Positions 7,248 through 14,580 of a DNA stretch of 18,844 nt are shown here, piece by piece; position 1 is the first letter of the stretch; each line of letters starts with the position of its first letter. A program made the position numbers and the translations under genes. Source of the stretch: Ignavibacteria bacterium (GTDB lineage Bacteria > Bacteroidota > Ignavibacteria > Kapaibacteriales > UBA4661); contig JAAFHM010000027.1 in NCBI GenBank assembly GCA_013298375.1, forward strand, positions 1 through 18,844, given 5' to 3'. The notes below the pieces were generated by a model. That model did no database searches, was not told where the DNA came from, and saw only the letters and a list, made by a program, of their open reading frames with translations.

Positions 7248-7253
7248 AAGGAG
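7248..7253 (+). promoter_or_regulatory. Ribosome binding site that fixes the asparaginase start
   Basis: AAGGAG lies 8 bases before a GTG at 7262. This decides the start against an in-frame ATG at 7013, which would add 83 residues that translate the palindromic repeat and have no asparaginase character. Confidence 0.8.
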
Positions 7254-7261
7254 AACTATTT

Positions 7262-8260
7262 GTGGCTCATATCAAACCCCGCATTGCGATTGTCTTTACC
7301 GGTGGAACAATTTCCATGAAAGTTGATGACACTTTCGGTGGTGTTGTTCCCGCGCTTTCTGCCGATGAAATTCTTTCGCTGACTCCATCCATCCATGAAC
7401 TGACTGACCTTGAACCGTCGGAGTTTGGGCGTTATCCGGGACCGCACGTTACGCCGGAACTTATGTTGGAGCTTTCGCGCCACGTCCAAGCGCTTGCCGA
7501 CCAGCCCGCGATACAGGGAATTGTCGTGACGCACGGCACCGACACGCTTGAGGAAACCGCATACTTCCTTGATTGCACTGTCAATACAGCAAAACCCATT
7601 GTCGTTGTCGGCTCAATGCGTAATTCTTCAGAGCCGGACTGGGACGGACCCCGCAATCTACGCGATGCCGTGCATATTGCCCTCAGCCCAAAAGCGCGTG
7701 GCATGGGCGTTATGGTGTGCCTTGCCGATAGTGTTCAAGCGGCTTCGGAGGTGTCAAAAATGGACACCAGCAATCTCAGCACTTTTGAAAGCAGCAATTT
7801 TGGTCCCTTGGGACGCATTGTCAATGGAGCGGTGATGCTCTATCGGCATCCGGTGCGGCGCGATTCTTTTGCCGTTCAAGAATTGCCGCGTTTTGTCCCG
7901 ATTATTAAATGCTACACCTCTTCCGAAGCAGAATTATTGCGCCTTGCACTCGAAAGCCCAACTCCGCCAGAAGGTATTGTCGTCGAAGCGATGGGCGTTG
8001 GAAATGTTCCACCACCCGCATACCATCAAATTTTGCGGGCAATTGAACGGGAAATTCCTGTTGTTTTGACTTCGCGTTGCCCGATTGGGCGCGTGGAGCA
8101 TTTGTACGCCTACGAGGGTGCGGGAAAGCAGTTGTATGAAGCAGGGGTGATTTTTGCGGATTATTTGACAGGGCAAAAAGCCCGCATCAAACTTATTGCC
8201 GCTTTGGGAGCGGGATATTCACTTGCGCAAATTCGCACGGCGTTTGAATGGGCGGAATAA
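7262..8260 (+). CDS. ansA: L-asparaginase (cytoplasmic type)
   Basis: A 332-residue enzyme that hydrolyses L-asparagine to aspartate and ammonia. The first catalytic Thr is in FTGGTISM (T16). The second catalytic set is in VVTHGTDTLEET (T93, D94), and the partner Lys is in VSKMDTSNLSTF (K166). These are the two asparaginase/glutaminase signature regions. VVVGSMRNSSEPDWDGPRNL and TSRCPIGRVE are further family landmarks. No signal peptide is present from the GTG start, which points to a cytoplasmic type I enzyme. It stands alone after sufD and converges on dprA. The 5' leader carries a long palindromic repeat that might influence expression. Confidence 0.93.
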   Translation: MAHIKPRIAIVFTGGTISMKVDDTFGGVVPALSADEILSLTPSIHELTDLEPSEFGRYPGPHVTPELMLELSRHVQALADQPAIQGIVVTHGTDTLEETAYFLDCTVNTAKPIVVVGSMRNSSEPDWDGPRNLRDAVHIALSPKARGMGVMVCLADSVQAASEVSKMDTSNLSTFESSNFGPLGRIVNGAVMLYRHPVRRDSFAVQELPRFVPIIKCYTSSEAELLRLALESPTPPEGIVVEAMGVGNVPPPAYHQILRAIEREIPVVLTSRCPIGRVEHLYAYEGAGKQLYEAGVIFADYLTGQKARIKLIAALGAGYSLAQIRTAFEWAE

Positions 8261-8286
8261 TAAAATGCCACTACCCAATGAGGACT

Positions 8287-8316
8287 TCAGACACGCCGAT
8301 TCAGTCAGACACGCCG
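8287..8316. repeat. 12-bp direct repeat covering the dprA stop
   Basis: TCAGACACGCCG occurs at 8287-8298 and again at 8305-8316. The second copy encodes, on the minus strand, the final Arg-Arg-Val and the TGA stop of dprA. The first lies just beyond the stop, in the 44-base gap between the convergent asparaginase and dprA genes. It looks like a small local duplication. No clear terminator hairpin is visible in this gap. Confidence 0.7.
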
Positions 8317-9414
8317 CATAAATTGTTTGCCCGCAAGCTGCCGGACAACGCCCTTAAATTCAAGGTCTAAGAGCAGCACCAGCAAATCCTGCACCGACAG
8401 CCTTGTTCTTGCTGATAGCGCTTCAATATGTATCGGATCGCCGTCAAGTTCCTTGTAAATTGCTTCTTCTAATTTGGAAAGCTGGGGAAGCGCTTGTTTG
8501 CTGGAGTTGGCGGTTGCATCGGCAGGAAGCAGCCCCAGCGTTTGGAGCATATCGTAGGGCGAAAGCGTTAATTGCGCTTGCGAACGTTGCAAAAGCGTGT
8601 TCGTGCCTTTGCTGCGCTCCGAATGAATGCGCCCCGGCACAGCAAAAAGTTCACGGTTTTGATCAATCGTAAATTGCGCCGTAATGAGCGAGCCGCCTTT
8701 TTCACCGCTTTCTACGACGAGTGTTCCTTGCGCAACGCCGCTAATGATGCGGTTTCGGCGAGGGAAATATGCCGGCAATGCCGGAGTACCGCATGGATAC
8801 TCGCTCAGAATCGCTCCACTTGCGGCAATGTCTCGTGCCAAATACGTCGCTGTGCCAGAGTTGATTTTATCAATACCGCTTGCTATTACGGCGTAGGTGA
8901 TGCCGCCTTTTGCCAGCGTTGCTTTGTGAGCAAACGTGTCAACACCAGTTGCCAAGCCGCTTACAACGACGACCCCCGATTCAGCGCAATATTCGGCATA
9001 CTGCTCGGCGACCATTTTACCATAATCCGTGCAGTGCCGCGTACCAACGATTGCCACCGCCGCCGCATCCGGCACTTGCAGACTTCCGCGCACGTAGAGC
9101 AGCGTCGGAGGATAGAAGATTTCACGGAGCAGAGCGGGATAATTATCATCCCAAAATGCGATAATCTGAACATTCTCCCGCTCGCAGAACTCGCGCTGTT
9201 CTGCTGCTTTTTCCAAAAGTGTTGCCGCTGTTATCACGGGAAAAAGCGTATCGGTCAGGATTTGCGCCTTTTTGAGTTCTGGCGGTGTGGCTTGCAAAAG
9301 CGCTTCAAGCGAAGCATAACACTCGACCATATTGCGTAAATCCACAGCTTTCAAGCGCGGTACAAGCGATAGTGCGAGAATTTCATCAAGCGTCCAATGG
9401 TTGGGAAGGCTCAT
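8305..9414 (-). CDS. dprA: DprA, DNA-processing protein for natural transformation
   Basis: A 369-residue protein. DprA binds incoming single-stranded DNA in the cytoplasm and loads RecA. An N-terminal helical region (about 10-50) precedes the Rossmann-type DprA domain, with AIVGTRHCTDYG (121-132), VSGLATGVDTFAH (151-163), FPRRNRIISG (217-226) and VVESGEKGGSLITA (233-246). A C-terminal winged-helix-like domain spans about 311-369. The length is typical. It starts 22 bases after the stop of the metalloprotease gene and is probably cotranscribed with it. No ribosome binding site is obvious. Confidence 0.96.
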   Translation of the reverse strand: MSLPNHWTLDEILALSLVPRLKAVDLRNMVECYASLEALLQATPPELKKAQILTDTLFPVITAATLLEKAAEQREFCERENVQIIAFWDDNYPALLREIFYPPTLLYVRGSLQVPDAAAVAIVGTRHCTDYGKMVAEQYAEYCAESGVVVVSGLATGVDTFAHKATLAKGGITYAVIASGIDKINSGTATYLARDIAASGAILSEYPCGTPALPAYFPRRNRIISGVAQGTLVVESGEKGGSLITAQFTIDQNRELFAVPGRIHSERSKGTNTLLQRSQAQLTLSPYDMLQTLGLLPADATANSSKQALPQLSKLEEAIYKELDGDPIHIEALSARTRLSVQDLLVLLLDLEFKGVVRQLAGKQFMRRV

Positions 9415-9436
9415 ACATTCGGAAGATTAAGGTACG

Positions 9437-10639
9437 TTATCGCTTGACCAGGGGCATAGTAACTGGCTCGGCAAGTGTGCGTGTCATTTCGCCACTTTTG
9501 CGCGGTGTGCTTTTGGGGATGGCGTTTTGTTCGGTGCGCTCAATATCAAATACTCCGGCAGGGCAAAAACTAACGACAAGTATCACCGCCGCCAGAAATC
9601 CGATTGCCATGCGCTTTTTGTCCAATGGCTCCTCGTCATCCACGTAAGGATGCTCAATCCGAATGAAGAAGCGCAATATCACTGCCCACAAGACCCAACC
9701 GCTCCACGATTGATAAAACGCGGGAACAATGCTATGAAGCGCGTTGAGAGGCGGCAAAAGCAGCGATTGGAAGAAGGTATAGAGCGAATCCGGCGAATCG
9801 AAGATGATGCGCCCATGCACATAACTCAACAGTGACCCCAGACCCAAAACCGCAATAAACCACCATGCGATGCGCCCAATACGAGCTTGTCCATCAGAAA
9901 ACATCGCATGAGCAATGTGTCCGCCGTCAAGCTGTCCGATGGGCAATAAATTCATGGACGTAACAAACAGCCCGAACCAGCCTACGCATAGGTAGGGATA
10001 GTGATACATTTCGTTCATCGGTGGCAACCAGCCGTTTGGGTTTGCAAAAATCCGCTCAAACCAGCCGTAGAGCAGCGTTTCGCCAAAGTGCAAACCGTGA
10101 TCAGGTATTGCACCACCAAACTGCCGATATTCGGGATGAATATTGAGCAAAAATTCCTGTGAAGGCAGCGTCATTAAGCCAATGGCGAGAAAGAGAATGC
10201 AGACCAGAAAACCAGCAATCGGACCCGAAACGCCAATATCAAAAAGTGCTTTGCGTGTCATAATGGCGCTGCGTGTGCGAATGACCGCCCCTGCTGTGCC
10301 AAACGGCATAAACAGTGGCGGCACGGGGATAAAATACGGCAGCGTCGCATCAACGCCGTGATATTTTGCCGCAAAGTAATGACCAAATTCATGTGCAGCA
10401 AGAAAGGTCAATATCAAGACCGAGTATTGCAAACCCGTTATCCACGTCGTTATTTCCAAAAAATTTTGCCCTGCCCATGCAGCACCAGCCATGAGTGTCG
10501 AAAGAAATGTGAGAATAAACAGCCCAAGCGGTAAAACCCACGAACTGCGTTTCCGTGCATATTCGTATTCGGGTGACGTGAAATTTTGCTGTTGCGGTGG
10601 TCGAAGACTGGTATAGCCCATTGCTGTTGTATTAGTCAT
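9437..10639 (-). CDS. Site-2-type intramembrane metalloprotease (M50 family)
   Basis: A 400-residue multi-spanning membrane protein. The zinc site is HEFGH (83-87) in a hydrophobic helix, and the third ligand is the Asp of LPIGQLDGGH (D238). The segment FMPFGTAGAVIRTRS after the first motif and the SGPIAGFLV helix are typical of the compact M50 branch without PDZ domains. Such enzymes cleave membrane-bound substrates within the bilayer; the substrate here is unknown. The frame is open back to an ATG at 10714, but the added 25 residues translate two hairpins, so I chose the ATG at 10639 (MTNTTAMGYTS). The ATG at 10621 is also possible. dprA follows after 22 bases. Confidence 0.9.
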   Translation of the reverse strand: MTNTTAMGYTSLRPPQQQNFTSPEYEYARKRSSWVLPLGLFILTFLSTLMAGAAWAGQNFLEITTWITGLQYSVLILTFLAAHEFGHYFAAKYHGVDATLPYFIPVPPLFMPFGTAGAVIRTRSAIMTRKALFDIGVSGPIAGFLVCILFLAIGLMTLPSQEFLLNIHPEYRQFGGAIPDHGLHFGETLLYGWFERIFANPNGWLPPMNEMYHYPYLCVGWFGLFVTSMNLLPIGQLDGGHIAHAMFSDGQARIGRIAWWFIAVLGLGSLLSYVHGRIIFDSPDSLYTFFQSLLLPPLNALHSIVPAFYQSWSGWVLWAVILRFFIRIEHPYVDDEEPLDKKRMAIGFLAAVILVVSFCPAGVFDIERTEQNAIPKSTPRKSGEMTRTLAEPVTMPLVKR

Positions 10640-10654
10640 GGAAACATTGTGAAA

Positions 10655-10671
10655 AGCGTCAGAAAGACGCT
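10655..10671 (-). terminator. Short hairpin followed by TTTT, just upstream of the protease start
   Basis: On the minus strand AGCGTC pairs perfectly with GACGCT across a TTTCT loop, and TTTTCAC follows. This has the form of a weak intrinsic terminator or attenuator. It ends about 12 bases before the chosen ATG of the metalloprotease gene. Confidence 0.4.
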
Positions 10672-10682
10672 CCTGAGCATAG

Positions 10683-10724
10683 AAACGCACAAACAGCAAA
10701 AAAATTATTGCCATTTGTGCGTTT
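10683..10724 (-). terminator. Perfect 11-bp inverted repeat after the carboxyltransferase gene
   Basis: AAACGCACAAA at 10683-10693 and TTTGTGCGTTT at 10714-10724 are exact complements. A further GCAA/TTGC pair inside the 20-base loop extends the stem. It lies 51 bases after the stop of the carboxyltransferase gene on the minus strand and may terminate or stabilise that transcript. The run after it is only TTT, so termination is uncertain. Confidence 0.5.
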
Positions 10725-10774
10725 GGTGTACTTCTCTCGAAAATAAATGCCCTTCTCCCCTTGATTCTACGGCG

Positions 10775-12325
10775 TTAGAGCGGGATATTGCCGTGTTTTT
10801 TCTTTGGGTTGGAATCTACTTTGGTTTCCAAAATTTTGAGCGCATGAATAAGCCGACGGCGCGTGTCGTGTGGCATAATCACATCGTCAATAAAGCCACG
10901 CTCTGCTGCCTCGAAAGGATTACAGAACTTTTCGTTGTATTCGGCTTCCATTCGCGCAAGCAAGGCGGCACGCTCGTTTTCCGGCGCTTTCTGCACTTCT
11001 TTGGCATGAAGAATTTCCACCGCGCCTTTGGCACCCATAACCGCAATTTCGGCGGTGGGCCAAGCAAAATTAAAATCGCCGCGAATGTGCTTCGAGTTCA
11101 TAACATCGTAAGCGCCGCCGTATGCTTTGCGAGTGATAATCGTTACTTTCGGTACAGTCGCCTCACAAAAGGCGTAGAGCAGTTTTGCGCCGTGCCGAAT
11201 GATACCACGCCATTCTTGGTCGGTTCCGGGCAGAAATCCCGGCACATCTTCAAAGACAACGAGCGGAATATTGAAAGCATCGCAAAAGCGCACAAAACGA
11301 CCGCCTTTGACGCTGCTGGCAAGGTCGAGTACGCCCGCCATCACGGCAGGTTGATTCGCCACAATACCGATTGGCTTGCCATCCAGCGTGGCATAGCCAA
11401 CAACCAAACTCGGCGCAAAATCAGCGTGAACCTCAAAAAAATCACCTTCATCCACGACTTCGCGGATAACATCTTTGATGTCGTAAGGTTTATTCGGATT
11501 TTCGGGGACAATCGTGTCGAGTTTATAGCAAAGACGCTTGGGCGTGTCTTTGGTAGGTTTGAAGGGCAGCGCATCGCGGTTATTGGATGGCATAAAACTC
11601 ATCATTTTGCGGACTGCCTTCAGGCACTCAATTTCATTATCCATAGCAAAATGTGCCACACCGGATTTGCCCGCATGAGCATCCGCGCCACCAAGCTCAT
11701 CGAAGGTCACTTCTTCGTGCGTAACCGTTTTCACAACGTTGGGACCTGTGACAAACATATACGAAATGCCGCGCACCATGAAGATATAATCCGTGATTGC
11801 CGGAGAATACACCGCACCGCCCGCGCACGGACCCAAAATCACGGAAATCTGAGGAATCACGCCGCTTGCAAGGGTGTTCCGCAAGAAAATATCGGCGTAA
11901 CCGCCCAGCGAAGCAACACCCTCTTGAATACGCGCACCGCCGGAATCGTTCAACCCAATGACGGGAGCGCCGATCTTCATTGCTAAATCCATGATTTTGC
12001 AAATTTTCTCCGCATAGACTTCCGACAGCGAGCCGCCAAAAACCGTGAAATCTTGGGAGAATACGCAGACAATACGCCCATCAATCGTCCCGGTGCCAGT
12101 AATTACGCCGTCACCAAGTGGTCGCTGCTTTTCCATGCCAAAATTCGTGGAACGGTGGCGAGCGAACATATCAATTTCTTGGAAGGAGTCTTCGTCCAGC
12201 AGCACATCCAAGCGCTCACGGGCTGTGAGTTTGCCGCGTTTGTGCTGCGTTGCCAGACGGTCTAAGCCGCCGCCCAAGAGCGCTTCGGCACGTAGTTTTT
12301 CGAGTTGTTCGACACGATTACTCAT
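10775..12325 (-). CDS. pccB: Acyl-CoA carboxylase beta (carboxyltransferase) subunit, propionyl-CoA type
   Basis: A 516-residue carboxyltransferase that moves CO2 from carboxybiotin to an acyl-CoA. The N-terminal half shows GKLTARERLDVLLD, VFSQDFTVFGGSL and LNDSGGARIQEGV. The C-terminal half shows FEDVPGFLPGTDQE, ITRKAYGGAYDVM and WPTAEIAVMGAKGAVEI. All are standard for this family. Asp407 in GGAYDVM is at the position where, in characterised homologues, Asp goes with propionyl-CoA preference and Ile or Cys with broader or shorter acyl use. Methylmalonyl-CoA decarboxylase alpha subunits are the main alternative. AGGAG at 12332-12336 sits 6 bases before the ATG. The biotin carrier is encoded upstream beyond a lipoprotein gene, and no biotin carboxylase gene is in the window. 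Confidence 0.94.
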   Translation of the reverse strand: MSNRVEQLEKLRAEALLGGGLDRLATQHKRGKLTARERLDVLLDEDSFQEIDMFARHRSTNFGMEKQRPLGDGVITGTGTIDGRIVCVFSQDFTVFGGSLSEVYAEKICKIMDLAMKIGAPVIGLNDSGGARIQEGVASLGGYADIFLRNTLASGVIPQISVILGPCAGGAVYSPAITDYIFMVRGISYMFVTGPNVVKTVTHEEVTFDELGGADAHAGKSGVAHFAMDNEIECLKAVRKMMSFMPSNNRDALPFKPTKDTPKRLCYKLDTIVPENPNKPYDIKDVIREVVDEGDFFEVHADFAPSLVVGYATLDGKPIGIVANQPAVMAGVLDLASSVKGGRFVRFCDAFNIPLVVFEDVPGFLPGTDQEWRGIIRHGAKLLYAFCEATVPKVTIITRKAYGGAYDVMNSKHIRGDFNFAWPTAEIAVMGAKGAVEILHAKEVQKAPENERAALLARMEAEYNEKFCNPFEAAERGFIDDVIMPHDTRRRLIHALKILETKVDSNPKKKHGNIPL

Positions 12326-12331
12326 CTACTT

Positions 12332-12336
12332 CTCCT
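12332..12336 (-). promoter_or_regulatory. Ribosome binding site for the carboxyltransferase gene
   Basis: Read on the minus strand, AGGAG is followed by six bases and then the ATG at 12325. It confirms the start of the pccB-like gene. Confidence 0.75.
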
Positions 12337-12396
12337 GAATGATTTGTTGTTGGTGAGATTATTTCTTTCGGTACCTCACCCAATTTTATCTAAACC

Positions 12397-13263
12397 TCAT
12401 TCCGTCATCACAACCAGATACTTTGCGTTTTTCCAGAAGGCTTTTTCATCCTTGATTTTGAGAACGCATTGGTTGTCTCCGGCAGCAACAATCTCAAACG
12501 TGTCAGCATCATGGTTGGAAACAAGAGATGTACGATCTTTGGCTGCGGGAATTTGCAACTCTTTTACCGAAGCAATATCAATTTTGGTAAAGTCTTTCAA
12601 ATCAAAGTTTTGCTTGACGGAAATGCGTCCGCCAAAGAACAACACTTGTCCTTGTTTGTCAATTACGCCTTTGGTCATCAAATCGTCACGCTTGCCGATA
12701 ACATAATATGCAGTATTGAGTTCCTTGACTTTGCTGTTGATGATTTGGTCTTTTTCGGCAAGTTTTGCCTTCAGCGAATCAATCGTGCGACGCGAGGAAG
12801 CGAGTTGCTGGCGCAGTGCGACAATTTCTTGCTGTTGCTCGTTCACCAAGCGCCCAAGCGAATCAGCTTTTTGCGAGACCGCAGCAAGTTTCTTTTCCGT
12901 CGAAGCAAGTTTGTTTTTCAAATTTTGGATTTCGTCGGCTTGCTTGCGAATCATTGTCGTCTTTTCGTTCATCCGGCGGGCAATGTCTTCCATACGCTTG
13001 CGGAAGTCGTTTGCGGATTCGCCGCGTTCCGGTCCCATTGTTTTGACGATACCTTCTTCGGCTTCGAGAGCCGAAAGAACGCTCATCATTTCGTCAACTT
13101 GGCGCAAAGTCTGTTGATACAGACTATCGGTGCGCGATTTTTCTGCAACAAGATTGATTTTTTCGGCATCAACTTGCCGAATAACTTCTTCCTGACCGCC
13201 GCATTGCGAGCAGCCTACAAGCGCCACTGTCATCAGAGCGAGAAGAATTGCTGAATAACGCAT
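12397..13263 (-). CDS. Coiled-coil lipoprotein with conserved C-terminal module
   Basis: A 288-residue protein starting MRYSAILLALMTVALVGC. The lipobox LVGC puts the lipidated Cys at residue 18, so it should be anchored in a membrane facing the periplasm or cell surface. A long coiled coil covers about 25-180, with heptads rich in Lys, Glu, Leu and Gln. A compact C-terminal module (about 182-288) begins LNTAYYVIGKRDDLMTKG and contains FTKIDIASVKEL and AFWKNAKYLVV. This architecture matches, from memory, a Bacteroidota lipoprotein family annotated after the collagen-binding adhesin Cbp1; the match is to architecture and tail pattern, and collagen binding here is not implied. The frame opens earlier (13317), but the start was placed where the signal peptide begins. 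It sits between the two carboxylase genes. Confidence 0.85.
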   Translation of the reverse strand: MRYSAILLALMTVALVGCSQCGGQEEVIRQVDAEKINLVAEKSRTDSLYQQTLRQVDEMMSVLSALEAEEGIVKTMGPERGESANDFRKRMEDIARRMNEKTTMIRKQADEIQNLKNKLASTEKKLAAVSQKADSLGRLVNEQQQEIVALRQQLASSRRTIDSLKAKLAEKDQIINSKVKELNTAYYVIGKRDDLMTKGVIDKQGQVLFFGGRISVKQNFDLKDFTKIDIASVKELQIPAAKDRTSLVSNHDADTFEIVAAGDNQCVLKIKDEKAFWKNAKYLVVMTE

Positions 13264-13309
13264 ATTGGATAAAAATTGAGGTGAAACAAGGCTTGGATTC
13301 ACGGGTTGA

Positions 13310-13360
13310 CAACGCAAAAACTGGTATTCTCATTATTCAAAATGATACGTTTTTGCGTTG
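13310..13360. repeat. Hairpin with perfect 12-bp arms between carrier and lipoprotein genes
   Basis: CAACGCAAAAAC at 13310-13321 and GTTTTTGCGTTG at 13349-13360 are exact complements. Within the 27-base centre, GTAT/ATAC and TCATT/AATGA can also pair. The A5 and T5 runs face inwards, so a transcript in either direction would carry a U-tract next to a hairpin. It lies 47 bases after the carrier-protein stop on the minus strand and about 46 bases before the lipoprotein start, and could act as a terminator or processing site. Confidence 0.65.
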
Positions 13361-13407
13361 CAAGGCTTAATCAAGCAAATATCGCGCCAATTCTTTGGAC
13401 AAATACT

Positions 13408-13929
13408 TTACGCCGCCGGAAGTGCCTCAATCATGCACAAAAGCAAGCCTTTTTCGACCGCCACCCCAGGCGCTGCGTTCAAATTCCCAACGATTCCTTC
13501 CATTGGCGATTTAATATCATTTTCCATTTTCATCGCCTCCAAAATAAACAAGCGCTCACCCTTTTTGACGTGCTGACCCGCTTTGACGTTGATAGACTTG
13601 AGCAAACCCGGCATTGGCGCGGCAACTTTCATGTTGCCTGAAGCCGCCGTAGCAGTGGCTTTCAGTAACTGCTGGAAATGCTTGTCGCGTTCGGAAAGCG
13701 CTTCCACGCTATATGTGTAGCCATTGACGGAAAGTTTTATTTCCGTGTCGGCATCATCAATAACGACCACAGGCTTGCGCACACCATCTTTCACCATGTA
13801 AATAAGCGCTTGGTTATGCTCATCACGCTCAAAAGTCAACGAGGCATCGTTGGAGAGATGGACGGTTGAATCGCTCACCGCACCTGTCAGTTCGCGCTCT
13901 AAGAAGGGAGAAGTCAGGGAAAAATTCAT
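13408..13929 (-). CDS. Biotin carboxyl carrier protein of an acyl-CoA carboxylase
   Basis: A 173-residue protein whose C-terminal 80 residues form a biotinyl domain. The biotin attachment Lys is in the canonical EAMKMEND (K134), preceded by APMPGLLKSINVKAGQHVKKGE and followed by SPMEGIVGNL. The N-terminal part has short strands such as YSVEAL, as in carrier subunits of propionyl-CoA or methylmalonyl-CoA enzymes rather than the acetyl-CoA carboxylase AccB. It would carry CO2 from a biotin carboxylase encoded elsewhere to the carboxyltransferase two genes downstream. The start at 13929 gives MNFSLTSPF; an in-frame ATG at 13974 adds 15 residues without family character. Confidence 0.93.
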   Translation of the reverse strand: MNFSLTSPFLERELTGAVSDSTVHLSNDASLTFERDEHNQALIYMVKDGVRKPVVVIDDADTEIKLSVNGYTYSVEALSERDKHFQQLLKATATAASGNMKVAAPMPGLLKSINVKAGQHVKKGERLFILEAMKMENDIKSPMEGIVGNLNAAPGVAVEKGLLLCMIEALPAA

Positions 13930-13983
13930 AGCAATTTGAGGAAAATGTGATAAAAGTCGGAATCGGGGTTGCAAACGTCGCTG

Positions 13984-14580
13984 TTACGCCGTAATTGCTT
14001 TGCTCATCGGCACGAAGGTAATCAGCCCGTCTTGTCCCATATCGTGTTGAATACTTTCGCCAGCGATGAAGCCGTAGGTGCGATAGAGTTTTTCACCCGG
14101 AAGCGTCGCCATAAGCTCTAACCGCGTGAAACCATCTGCTTTTGCTGCCCGTTCGCATTCTTCCAAAATCATCGTGCCAAGCCCACGCCGCGCCCATGCG
14201 GGATGGACAAAAAACGCACGAACCTTTGCAGCATCAACGGCAGGGTTTAACTCCTCAGAAGCGCGTCCCTCGAACTGGTCGCCACCAAACAAGGTTTTGC
14301 GCTTGCTCCAGCCGCCACACGCCACGACAATCGGTACAGCGCCGCTAATATGCGCTTCAACGGCAAAATATGTCCCATCGGTGATAAGTTCCGTATCAAT
14401 ACCAAAAACTGTCCGTAATGCGCCTTCTATCTCGCGCTCGGTATATTCCTCGCGGCTGAGTTCGCGTACCGATTGGGCAACAAGTTCGGCGAGAAGCTCT
14501 TTTTCCGAAAGCCGTGCCGGACGGATGTGGAATCGTATGCCGCTACTCGGCTTGCTTTCGCTGGGCTTACTTTTGTCCAT
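13984..14580 (-). CDS. GNAT-family N-acetyltransferase
   Basis: A 198-residue protein with a GNAT fold. The acetyl-CoA pyrophosphate loop is RRGLGT (131-136) after the strand VRAFFVHPAW. The later LELMATLPGEKLYRTYGF is the typical last part of the fold. The ATG at 14580 lies within the 3' end of the amidohydrolase-like gene (14-base overlap), so translation is probably coupled. The frame stays open to 14994, but that part translates the neighbour's coding region in another frame. The substrate is unknown. A long insertion between strands (WSKRKTLFGGDQFEGRASEE) recalls GNATs that act on small molecules, but this is only a hint. Confidence 0.88.
   Translation of the reverse strand: MDKSKPSESKPSSGIRFHIRPARLSEKELLAELVAQSVRELSREEYTEREIEGALRTVFGIDTELITDGTYFAVEAHISGAVPIVVACGGWSKRKTLFGGDQFEGRASEELNPAVDAAKVRAFFVHPAWARRGLGTMILEECERAAKADGFTRLELMATLPGEKLYRTYGFIAGESIQHDMGQDGLITFVPMSKAITA

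Noticed and set aside
7013..7261. N-terminal extension of the asparaginase from the ATG at 7013
   Set aside because: The 83 extra residues translate the palindromic repeat and do not resemble a signal peptide. AAGGAG with correct spacing supports the GTG at 7262.
10586..11986. Long plus-strand open frame (466 codons) opposite the carboxyltransferase and protease genes
   Set aside because: It mirrors the strong minus-strand coding frame, has low-complexity basic/His-rich content with no recognisable domain, and lacks a ribosome binding site.
12351..12379. GGTGAG...CTCACC inverted repeat upstream of the carboxyltransferase gene as a terminator
   Set aside because: The stem is only 6 bp with a loop of about 17 bases and no U-run follows.
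13306..13311. TTGACA resembling a -35 promoter box on the plus strand
   Set aside because: No -10 box is present at suitable spacing, no plus-strand gene follows, and the bases overlap the left arm of the 13310-13360 hairpin.
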